Shown in pieces: positions 43,906 to 55,264 of a stretch of DNA of 64,000 bases. The translations under genes and the position numbers were made by a program. A model generated the notes under the pieces. The model was not told the DNA's origin, ran no database searches, and saw only the letters and a list, made by a program, of their open reading frames with translations. Origin of the DNA: Pieris napi (Eukaryota > Arthropoda > Insecta > Lepidoptera > Pieridae). The stretch spans positions 2,061,001 to 2,125,000 of the forward strand of contig NC_062240.1 in the NCBI RefSeq assembly GCF_905475465.1, in the 5' to 3' direction. Positions within the stretch are counted from its first letter, which is position 1. Each line of letters starts with the position of its first letter.

Positions 43906-44794
43906 CAATATAGACAGAGTCATAATGCGAATATTGCTTTTAAGTAAAATCTTTTTTTATAATTCGAATGTTCATAAAACAAACCTACCGAAAACATTTC
44001 ATTAAGATTATATAATATCTGCATTCTGCATCGTGATGAATTTTTCCAGTGATCTTTGAGATTTTGCTCCAAGAGATAACGTGAAGATTGGCTTTGTATT
44101 TCTCTCAAGATTCAATTTCAACACAAAGGATTGATCTTGCTGCCGCATCTATTTATCGTTCACATCGACATCACAAGCTTTCTGTCAATATGGGTTTTCA
44201 CGAATCAGTAAATTCGGTAAGTTTATTGCAAAATTTAGTTGAAACTATTAATTAATTTAGCTCATTTCTGGGGATAGATGTAGGATAAAAATAAGTTAGT
44301 AAAATTGATATTGATCTAATATACTATATGTATATGAACTTAAAATATTTAATAATACAGTAAAGTACTTCCATAGCAAAACGAATTACAATACGTATAT
44401 TTGCATTAGTTGTTGCCAGATGTTAAACAAAATGCTCTCAATTTTTTTTATATCGTTGTCGTAATATTATATATCTTCAATTTATATAGTGTTTATGTCA
44501 CATGTCGCAAGCTATTCCGGCTAGCTTAATTAATATAACATAAATCAAACTCAAACATTCTTCAAGAAAAGTCCGTTTTAAAAAGATATGTTTTTTGCGA
44601 AATCAAGTTTTTATTCTGCCCAAAAATATTTATTTATCTATTCCTTAATAATTATTCTTATTTTTTTGTATTTTCTTTCCTTTTACACACAAATCTTCCA
44701 AGACTTCTTTACTTACACTGTTAATGTTCACTATTATTATTATTTTTCCTACTTCTATTATTATTACATTATTTTTTCTTTTTGCGTCTGAGGT

Positions 44795-45695
44795 GCATAA
44801 CGCACACACATTACACACTTAAAACCTACCTTATATTATTGTTATTATTTTATGTGTTTCTGTGTGTGTGTTTTGTTAGTAATAAATGTTATGTCTATGT
44901 CTATATGAAATAAGCCGGCTCCGTGATATAAGAAATGTGTTGAATTAAAAAAAATCTATTGAAACGAATAAGTCAATAACCCGAAAACCCGAAAAGTTCG
45001 ATACACAAATCGTTGGATTATGCACTTCCCCGTAATGCTACTTACAGTGTGCTTTAATGTGTTGCAGAACTACACAGAAACAACACATTGCACAAGTTTT
45101 CCAATCTAACTTTATTGTACATAAAGAATTGCTCGCTACTTACTATACGTTGAGTCATGAGCGTAGTTTCGGGACATAATGCACTGTTCACTCACGTGTA
45201 GTACTGAATAATTTGAACACAGATTTTAATTTGTTCTTGAATTCAGTAAATCTTTCATTTAAAAATGATTTTTCATTGGCTTTCGGAGCCTTTAATTAGC
45301 TTTAGATTAGTAGTATACAGAATGCTGATAACCTACTTCATAGATGACCCTTGTTTGTAGATTTGATAAAGATTATTACAATAGACTTTTATTAATACAG
45401 CGCCTTATAGCATGCATTGTCAAAGGAATTGAGGATAGAACAGATGTTTATCTATGGATGCTCTGGATAGGGCTACTAATTAAAGATTTAAATACCTATT
45501 TTAATCTTATTCAACACGACTGATGCACAGCATAATTTGAGCCAGGGCCAGCTATAACCACAACACACACACATTACACACTTAAAATGTACCTTCTTCT
45601 CTTTCTTTTCTTTCCATAATGTTTTATTTTTATTTTTTATTATTATTATTTTGTGTGTTTCGTTAGTAATAAATGTTATGTCTGTCTGTATTTGT
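44795..45695. repeat. Pair of retroelement tails with a spacer
   Basis: 44795-44905 and 45555-45695 share ACACACATTACACACTTAAA and GTTAGTAATAAATGTTATGT. Both look like LINE 3' ends. The 650 bp between them is unassigned. Confidence 0.5.
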
Positions 45696-48600
45696 TAATG
45701 GATGTGTCCAAAAACGTGTTTATTATTATATGGGACTTAGGAAATGTCTGCAAAATGAATAAAGCGAAAGAGCCAGTTCTGTTAATGGTATTTACATTTC
45801 TAATAACTTCAACACGTCTTTGAACGAAGCCCGCTTAAGAAATGTGAGAAAAACAAGGTATTCACTCTGTCTATGTAAACGTAAATAAAGCCGCTACACA
45901 AACGTGAGATTTATTTCCTTGAATGTAATCTTGTGGATGGCGGAAAGAGGACTTTCTATAAAATTTTTGTCTCAAAGCTTGTGTAGCAGAAACAAATTCG
46001 CTTTTGTTTACGGTAAACTCATTGAGTCGAGATGAATTAAAGTTCTATTCTTAGGGAGGAAATACTCGCGATGAGAAACGTTATTACAAATGCTGACTCA
46101 TTGTATCTTGTAACATTGTAAGCGAACTATACCGACTTTTCACTTCATTGTTCTCTGCTATGTATTTATAAATAGTTTTAGTGGTTATGTTCCAGTGGAG
46201 ATCATGACGACTTGTTCAAATAATTCAATTGCCTAAGTATGGATTGATTTTGCCAAGAACATTTAAATATAACCTTCATTTTTATGGCCCTTGTATATTA
46301 AATAACTAATGAATATTAAATACGTTTTATAAAAAGCTATGTAGTTGAAATAAAAAACAGATTTACATTTAATACTTTTTGTGTATTTTGGAGTTGTGTT
46401 TTTAAGGACTTGTTTACAATCAAAGAGTACCAATCAAATCGTTATTTAAACAAAAATATTTTACTACAAATACCTAACAACATAATTTATTATGTATATT
46501 TCCTCTGGACACGTGTACACAATCAAAATTTGATTAAACTACTATTCGATTTTGTTAAACTACTAAGGGGCAGATATCAGCAAAAAGGACCATAAACCCG
46601 AGTCAAGTTTGACCTGTAATCAGTTTAAGCTGCTTGGTTGTAATTCCCATTTTTTATAAATAAAGTAGTCCAATCGAAAGATAACCCCGTAAAATAAAAC
46701 TGTAGAACCAATCTTCAAGAATACACAGATAAATTACAATTTTCCCGGCAAGATTAAAACAAAGGATAGACAAAATGAGGCTAGACAATAAACCGCTCAG
46801 CGCACGTATGGGGCACTAACTCTCTAATCTACCGGTCCTGAGAAAAGCTCACTCAAACATTCTTTAACAAGCCCGGCTTCACGTGCCTGACTTTCGTAGA
46901 TTTGCTCGGCAAACTGCTTCAACCTTGCTATATTTTACAATTTTCTTTCCAAAAGATAAATTAAAGGCGGAAAAGCTTCCACAGCAGGTACATGAACTAT
47001 GTAATACAAATATACTGAAATGTATTAAATTTCAAAACATCTTAGTAAAGAAAGAGAATTTTATTACAAGTAATTAAAAGGATGTTTAGTTAAAAGAGAA
47101 AGTGCACTAGCCACACTAGGATTCCATGTATCGTGGGCAGCTAGACTCATCCATTTGAAATTTTAACGGAACTAGACGTAATAATTTAAATATAAAACTT
47201 CCAGTTTTATAAAAAAACATTTCTTGCACATTAAAAAACTTTTCTTAATTAAATAAATTAAACATAAAGTTCATCTTGATCTAATTAGCATATGGTACAT
47301 ATATATATATGTATATATCAAATCCTTATACATATATGTACCATAGTACATTACCTACTTAGAATTTGTCTGGTTATTATTTATTATTTTACTAACTAAA
47401 ATTCTGATTTGGCTGATCAAAGACGTGTCAAAAAAACATACACGTTCGTTTACAGTCGATGCAGACGTCGCGGTCATCAGTGTAATAATGTTTCGTATAA
47501 GTAGAAATAAGGGCCAAAACGCTCCATTATACTCAATCAAAAAGGCTGCATCAGAACCCTAAAGTCCCTTTGATTACGTCTCCCATAAGCGTTGATTGAT
47601 AGCTGTGACAAAATTACCCTGAGAGAAATCGTTACGGTACACTGTCAAATTTTGTTGATTTTATAAAGTCACCCCTTTTGCTACTACAAAATATCTTGCT
47701 GAAAGCCTTTATTAAATTTGAAATTGATACTTTGTAACCAATTTAAGTAATACTGGTTTTTAGTAATATTATGTAAGTCTCAAGTTTATCGTAAGGTTTA
47801 ATTATTTAGAGTTGGTGAATATTTATATGTACAAGAAAGATTCACGAGATAAGAAATCTTTTTGTATGAAAATAACGCGATAAACTACGTTGTTATATCA
47901 TTTTGGAATTGTCATGTCTTCTCTTGTTACAAAATATTAAGTGTGTGGTGTAAATAAATAAACATTAATTTGTAAAACTCAGTTTAGTGGTCAGTCAGTA
48001 TTAACTGTATTTTTTTAATACAGAACTCGAAAGACGTTGGCTACAATTCTACCTGATGTTTAGATGTGGCTTTGAAATATTAAATAGCTCTTCCGGTGTG
48101 AAGAACTGTCTGACTTTTACCAATATACCTAATTTTTGGCTGCCTAGGCCTTAGAATGAACGAACGAGAGAATCTCCAAAGCCCAAAGAAAGTCCCTGGA
48201 AGTTGGGACTGAATTCAAAGGCACTGTTTTTACTACTCAATAGACATGGGTTTTATTTGTGTTAAATTGAAAAGGTTTGACTACTATTATCATCTAATAA
48301 TATTGAAAAACACACATATCGAATTAATAAACCGCTCCTTCAGTTTTATAGGTAAAAATTCTTCTTATAGTAATAAACAGTTGTGAAAAACTAGATTCAC
48401 ACAGAGTATTTTAATAAAAATACTCTTTTGAAATCTACACTGAGAAGAATATCAGATATTTTCGTTAAATAGTTCAATAAGACCGATTTAGTTTTTCTGA
48501 ATAAGATAAAACCGATGGCAAAATTCATAATGAACAGGTAAATCACTAGCATTGTACTTAAACTTCACGTACGTAAACAATTGAAGGTATTTGGTCACGT

Positions 48601-49040
48601 AACGTAAGCTCACTTGGAAAGTTCTTATTGAACTTTTCTCTTACTACGGTAAACATTTACAAGCAAATTCGTTCGGCAAACAATCAACATTGAATTTTAA
48701 GAATTGCACAAAATCTGTTTTACGATAAAATATTCTAGAGTTTCTCAGACATTTAAACTAATATAAATTTAGAATTTCTATAGCATGATGCCAATAGGTG
48801 ACATTTCAATGTTGAGGTCGGGAGTTGAAACCACATTGCTATTGGCAAACATGAGTATAACTGAGACAGTTCTGAATGATGGGGACTCGGAGTGAGAGTC
48901 AGCCCACTCTTAGAACACAAGAATTCCCCATCGTTTCTATACTATACATACAGAGTCAAAAGATGGCGAACAAAAAACTATGCTTGCCTAAGTAAAGCGT
49001 TTTGAAAGCTAAAATCTGAGCTTACTATATACTATCAGTA
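45696..49040. other. Unassigned 3.3 kb
   Basis: AT-rich. A small inverted repeat around GGTACATATAT occurs at 47292-47346. No gene is recognised. Confidence 0.3.
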
Positions 49041-51299
49041 ATATATATTGGTGCAATGAGAAAAAATCGTGAAGAAACCGGCATATTTTATACTCCAAAG
49101 TACTAAGACCACGATCACCATAGAGCCTATGTATGAGATTAATTAATCCAAAATAGTATGGATGGTATATTTGACATTTATGTCTGACATTAGAGACCAT
49201 AGATAACAAATAAACAATGAAACAGATGTCTGTGGTTACTTTTGTAGCTGTAGCGAGCATTGGTCGGACCAAATGCGATTCATTTATTCATTTCCTTCAA
49301 TAAGACTGTAACGGTTTGTTTCAATTTAACCATAATTTGAGAATCCAATTTTAGGTTTATTGAAAAAAATAATTCAAGTGACGAATTAGAACGAAATTCT
49401 CCATTTTAATCATGAGTTTCGAGAGAAAAATTGAGAAATCGAATCACGATTGCGAACGTGAGAAAGTAATCAAAATTTATTATTCTTTTCTTCGATTCCA
49501 GCGACACGAGAAGTTATTTTAATAAAAATTCGATTTCAATTCGAGCACTCGGTTCATTTTTAGCTTAGGTTTCATACTTAAATGCCAATCGTTTTAACTT
49601 GAAAGCTTTATCGGAAAAATAATGGCAGATAAGAACTCTTACTTTGCTACTTTTTGAGTTACATTTATCAATATTCGATTACTCGCAGTATTCCGGAAGG
49701 TTATTTCAAATTGCCGAATAAACATTTTAAGGATAAAGTTTGATTGGGAATGGTTTTATTATTTGTTAGTATAATTACTATCTTGTTATTTGTATAAAAA
49801 AATACATTAAACTATTCCAAGTCTCATCTGAATAACCAGAAATAACGACGCATTTTGTCTTTAAGAAGCGATCGTTTAATTAAAACCATTCACAAATAAA
49901 TTATGCTTGATCAGTATTCATTAATAGAAGCTCCATGAGAGATTTATTATTCCGGAACGTTGTCACCGAGTGTACTAATTATATTATCCCGAGACTCTCG
50001 GTAAATATTTTGGATTCGTTTGATATGCAATCGGGTTGTGCTTATGAATAAAATTACACAAGTTGAGAATATTGCACGCTATCCGTCGTCACTCTGGAGT
50101 TCTATTGCTCTACTGGGTGCAGTTACTTTCATTTTAACTTCCACAACGATGTGAAAATATTTCCTAGCGAGTTTATTGCTAGCCGGAGAGTTGGTCGAAA
50201 CGATGTCTGAATATAGTATTCAGTTTTGATATTAAATGTGGCCAGCCAGCGCCCTCGCGAACTTTCGAAACACTTTTATACTGTTTTAAACTGATGCTTC
50301 GAATAACTTTAAATAATAGAAGGCAATATCTTTTACAGGGATACAGTTTTATTCACGTTAATTGTAGGGTAAAAGTTTTAGTCTTCAACCGTTCGGCGTT
50401 ATATAATTTATTTATTTAAGTTTTTCAAAGTTAATTTTTTTATTAAAAAATAGCTAACACGGATTACACTATGTATACGAAGAATATAATGTACAAAGAC
50501 AATGGAAAATTTACTTGTTGAGTTGTGTGAGGGAATGTGTAATGTATAAGTGTGTGTGATGTTAAAAATCCATTCGATTTGGTTATTTCCTTATAAGCGT
50601 TTGGAGATAATATAGAGTAAGTACAGGCTCGCATACTCCTATTTACTCAGCCTTATATCTATTACGAATATAAGTGTAGAGAATATCTACATAGATATTT
50701 GCATAGTAAACTATATAAGAATTGTTTGTTTATGGTCAGTTCGAAAAACACTTTTAGTACAAAAAGTTCCATTACTTTAAAACTTTAAATATATACTTTA
50801 CTACATCAAGATATATTTTCTCGATATTTAATTTAAATTAAATCACAGCTGATGTATACTTCAATAGTTAAAAACACTTAATATATTAATAAAATTTCCT
50901 TTACAAAATTTTTGTAAAGTCGGTATAAAACATTTCACACACAACTATAAAGTTAAAAGTACGTTTCAATGTTCCAAGTAGCGCAAACAGCTTTTACACA
51001 CGTAACTCTGTGCAACTGTAACAGTTATTTGTGCTAACAAGACCTCATAATTACAAATTACGCGAGTTAATAACAGAGGAGCCCTACAGCCGACAAGCCC
51101 CAAACACATGGACAAGTTCATGCAACACGCAAACATGCACTGCAAATCTCGTTAATTCAATTTGTTAATACTGATTTTTCACCTCGAGCTTAAACTATTG
51201 CAAAATTAATACCTTTCTCAACCCTTCGAGTAGTATATGACTGCATACACTAATATAAAACAACTATAACTAAGGTTTGGGGTTCTTCTTTTCCGTTCT
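49041..51299. other. Mostly unassigned 2.3 kb
   Basis: 49050-49260 carries faint SINE traces (GTGAAGAAACCGGC, ATGAAACAGAT). 50445-50575 is a decayed copy of the repeat at 43615. The rest is AT-rich without features. Confidence 0.3.
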
Positions 51300-52224
51300 A
51301 CGCCCTTGATTTGAGAACTGGCAGTAAATGTAAAATTAGAAGCATTTAATGTATATATTTTCTTATTATTTCTTTTTTTGACGTTCAACCCCCCTCCTCT
51401 TGTCAACAAAAGTAAGCAAAGCTCTCAAAAATAATAGTACATAAACGTATAACTTTTTTGTAGGAATCCTTGAAAATGCATTTCGTTTTCAAGCATGGAC
51501 AATGTGATACCCTCACATATGTGTAAAAAAGTAAATAATTACTGTTGACATAATCACCAAATAAGAAAATCAAAGCCCCTACCCCTATAGAGCAATTTTT
51601 ATAGATATTAACACAATACCTATAAAAATTGATCCCTGTGAAAACGTAAAATGATTAACATAATTTTCTTTATAAAAGCTAAAATCCATTTCCTTTTTTC
51701 AATTCCATTTAAAAACAGTAAAAAGACCGCATTTAATTATAGTACACAAAATACTTTATCACTTGAAAGAAGTAATAAATTTGAAATTTCATTATTTGAA
51801 GAGGAAGTCGCGAGTGCCAATGCCGATTGGGTTTTCCTATCACGTCTCCATACTATTGGCAAGGATATTCGAGCCACCTGTGCCCGTACTCTATGAGGCT
51901 TTAACATGCTCTCGATAAACCGACTGTGAAATATTCGCGGTGTACGCCCGAAGCCGCATTTCCTTATGAATGATACATGCCCACAGCTCTGCCTTTACAG
52001 CGTACAACTTCTTGTAGTTGTGGCATAATTTCTCAACGGTGCAGCATAGTTTGACTCGGATATAACATTATATTGCCAAAGTTTTATATGTCATGGATTG
52101 ACTGTTTCAAACTTTGGAATTCCAAATACACTACACATGTGTATATAACGTTAGCAATTATTGATTTATATGTTTTAAAATCATTTGACTAATTGATAAA
52201 GCTAACTTCTGAGGTAGGCTCGCT
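51300..52224. other. Dispersed repeat then unassigned
   Basis: 51300-51395 is a reverse copy of the ACTTATGAACGTCA repeat (GGCAGTAAATGTAAAATTAG). The remainder is AT-rich without recognised features. Confidence 0.35.
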
Positions 52225-52382
52225 GAATTATTATTATTATTTTTTTGGTTGCTTGATTAGTATTTTCCCTTGATAGCTAGCTTATGTTCTGATATGATGT
52301 GTATGTGTGTAAAATTTGTGATGTCATATTTTCTTGTATAATGTTATGCATGCACGTTGTTGTAGAACTTACAAATAAATTA
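52225..52382 (+). repeat. Retroelement 3' tail
   Basis: Sister of 13525-13680 (GTGTGTAAAATTTGTGATGT, TGCATGCACGTTG), ending ACAAATAAAT. Confidence 0.45.
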
Positions 52383-52387
52383 GCCAG

Positions 52388-52628
52388 CCCTGCGATTCTG
52401 TAACTCACTTTTCGAACTCACTCAGCGGTTTTCGCATCGGCGGTCGCTCTGAAATCAGTCGTGAAGCAGTCATTTTATGATTTGGCATTCTGATAAACAA
52501 TAAACTACAAGCTCCCACCTTTTCAGAATGAAAAATTATAAAATGACTGCTTCAAGACTGATTTGAGAGCGACCGCCGATGCGAAAACCGCTGTGTGAGT
52601 TCGAAAAGTGAGTTACAGAATCGCAGGG
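52388..52628. mobile_element. Foldback MITE copy D, CWG family (241 bp)
   Basis: Same ends and length as copy C, CAG duplicated at 52385-52387 and 52629-52631. The central loop is the reverse complement of that in copy C, so the two are inserted in opposite orientation. Confidence 0.85.
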
Positions 52629-52679
52629 CAGGTCTTTCCGCGCAACGGATTCAATAGGCGTCTAAATGCGGAAAGTGAG

Positions 52680-52745
52680 TCCACACTACATATATACACA
52701 CATGAATACATACATACACAGATAAATGAATACATACATATTCTG
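52680..52745. repeat. Impure ACATAC-type microsatellite
   Basis: Repeated ACATACATA and ACACA units with ATGA interruptions. Confidence 0.6.
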
Positions 52746-53539
52746 GTACGTACAAATGTCTCAACCATGTAAACCTGCATCCTTAGTTTAGTAATTAGTC
52801 TCAGCTTTCTGTTTTTCTTTATAATATAGTATTTCATTGGTTGTATGTAATTGGTTTCAATTATTGTTAACTTACTATTTCATTAAACCATTGGAAGTGC
52901 GGAGTACCCTGATGTACAGGTCTCCCTAGACTTAATTCAGGGGTTCCAATATCTGCTGAAAATGTAACTTGTTATTGAATCTTTTTATTTTTTACTTTTT
53001 TAAATTTTTGAATGAACATAAATACATATAGTATATAAAGCTAATTCAATTTTGTTGTTTTAATAACTTTCTTTTTTAAAAAAACATTTACAACAAGCCT
53101 ATTAAGTATATATAATATATACTTACTTGTGCTTAGCAAAGAAATATACAGCGGTAAAAGCATAAAATTGAAAAACAAATGAACATTCTGCAATCTCAGT
53201 TCCTCACATTTTCTTATTGAAATCGGGACAGATTGTAAAGCCTATGCAAATAAAAGAAATCCATTTCAAGTAATACAGTCTACTCGGTGATTTAGGACAG
53301 AGGTACGTCTCGTAAAGTTGGCGACGGTGGAGTATGGCTGTGACCGTATCTCAAATTAAATCTTACCAACAAATCTTCGAAGGAGGATGAACCGCCGACA
53401 CTACTAATGTAACTCGAATATGAACTACATACAACAGTTTTCAAGGAGGAGCCAGATTATTATTTTTTTCCTTTTGCATCTATGCCGAAACAATTATTAT
53501 TACGGAAGTAATCATTAAAAAAAATTTTTTTAGGTCAAA
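52746..53539. other. Unassigned
   Basis: AT-rich; no feature recognised. Confidence 0.3.
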
Positions 53540-53790
53540 AGTCAAAATCATTTATTCATATAGATTACGCAATGGACACTTATGAACGTTAAAAAAAACA
53601 GATATATATATATATGAAATGCATCTACCACTAGGCCAACACTGTTTTGCACATGGTAGTAAAATGCCTTGCAATGATTGTAAAACTCATTGGCTATGGG
53701 ATTGTTACCTGTTTCATGGCCTATAATTAATTAGAACGCTATTTAATACTTAAACCAATTTTAACAATAGGCAACAAATTATTCTGCTCA
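53540..53790. repeat. Dispersed repeat plus degenerate inverted SINE
   Basis: 53540-53600 is the head of the ACTTATGAACGTCA repeat. From 53625 the plus strand reads CACTAGGCCAACACTG, the inverted head of SINE type 1, with CCTGTTTCATGG further right. Confidence 0.45.
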
Positions 53791-54894
53791 TATCTGCTCA
53801 TAACTATTCTCTCTAACGGGATTAGTAGACGCATTATCATAGCAAATCACTGCTTATTTTAACGTAGTACATATTTTCGATTGCTATTTCTAAGAAACCA
53901 ACATTGTTCTAGATAAATTTCTGCTGCGACCAGTGCTGATTTATGGTACTGAAGGCTGGACCTATAGCAAGAAGAAGAAGATCTAGTCTGGCGTATTTGG
54001 TTTAATGAAGAACTTTTCAACACCCTTGACGACGCCAACATCCAAGGCATATGGCCCATAAGGGGCTGTGCAGCCGTATATGATGAATTTCTCCAACACT
54101 CACTATTGCACTAAGTTCGGATAGTAAATTATATTAGCACAAAGCAAACCTCGATGAAATTTTAACACTATTCGTTCCGGAACTCAAGTTTCGTTTACTT
54201 TTACTTTGCTTTAACTAATAAAGTTTCGTCTTTGTTTACGTTAGTTCAAAGTTCTTCGAAAATTGAAGTATAAAAACACAGTATGAGAACGGGAATAATA
54301 GTCTGTTACGCAAGTACTAATAATTAAATGATTTTAAGAATAACTATAGGTATATAATACAAACTTTTAAAATTTTTCACAATCAAAAAGAATATGTTAA
54401 GTTATTTAGGTATATGTTAGGTTATTTCAGACATCGAGGTATTTATATAAAATATAATTTAACATATACACATATTCGCGATATCTTTTTTGAAGAAGTT
54501 TTGATAAAACTAAGTTATATTTTTTATTATTCTCGACTAGTAATAATCTAGAGGATTATTACCTCTAGTGGTATAATCTCTATAAATATAAAATGAACTT
54601 TTTAATAATATAACAACAATAGTAGGGGCAAAAAGCTCATCTGATGTTGGAGTCGCGGACGCTGCGAATCGCAATTTGTTACCATACAGCCTTAAAAATC
54701 CGCATTTTATTGTTCCTCCTCTCATTTGTACCCGAACGACCCCTCCAAGGGTCACATTCAGCTTTACTATGCAAACGTATTGTGCTTAACAGTGATGAGA
54801 CATTGTTACAATCATTCACGACACTTTTGTATTGAAAATTATTAATTAAAAAGTACAGTGTTTATTAAAGCACTAACAAGTAGTTTTTTTAAGT
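53791..54894. other. Mostly unassigned
   Basis: 53935-54100 (CTGATTTATGGTACTGAAGG) may be a LINE scrap. 54620-54655 is a bit of inverted family L (AGCTCATCTGATGTTGG). Nothing else is seen. Confidence 0.3.
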
Positions 54895-55020
54895 AATAGG
54901 AGGGGCAGGAGGCGCACCTGATGTTAAATGATACCGCTCATGGACCCTCACATTGCTAGAAGGCTCGCAAGTGCGTTGCCGGCCTTTTCAGAATTTTTAC
55001 GCTCTTTTCTTGAAGGAAGT
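54895..55020 (-). repeat. LINE 3' end (family L)
   Basis: Plus strand GGCGCACCTGATGTTAAATG through AAGTGCGTTGCCGGCCTTTT and CTCTTTTCTTGAAGG; the copia element begins 55 bp further on. Confidence 0.65.
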
Positions 55021-55075
55021 AAGTTTTTTTTTTAATCGTAATTTTTATAACACTATTAAAAAAAATATAAGTCAA

Positions 55076-55219
55076 ATAATAATGAAACAACGGTGGACGT
55101 TGACAGACTAACTTTTAATTCAATGACAATCATACATAGACCCACAAATGAGTACTTTCTTTATAACAAACTAGATGTCACTAATAGTACGTAAACATTA
55201 TTTTGATACATATTTAACA
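55076..55219 (-). repeat. Copia 3' LTR
   Basis: 144 bp, identical base for base to 60141-60284. On the element strand it starts TGTTAAATATGTATC and ends TTCATTATTAT. Short for a copia LTR. Confidence 0.9.
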
Positions 55220-55229
55220 CACTCCCTTA
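55220..55229 (-). other. Copia polypurine tract
   Basis: TAAGGGAGTG on the element strand directly next to the 3' LTR, the expected plus-strand primer. Confidence 0.6.
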
Positions 55230-55264
55230 TCAAAATAATTGACATATAGTGAACAAATTTCATT

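Noticed and set aside
30183..52628. Repeated GCCCTGCGATTCTG units considered as a CRISPR-like or spaced repeat array.
   Set aside because: The copies are kilobases apart, are inverted repeats with target duplications, and the genome is eukaryotic.
53859..54120. Possible transposase or LINE scrap (frames containing EELFNTLDDANIQGIWPI).
   Set aside because: Too short and without a family motif I can name; left unassigned.
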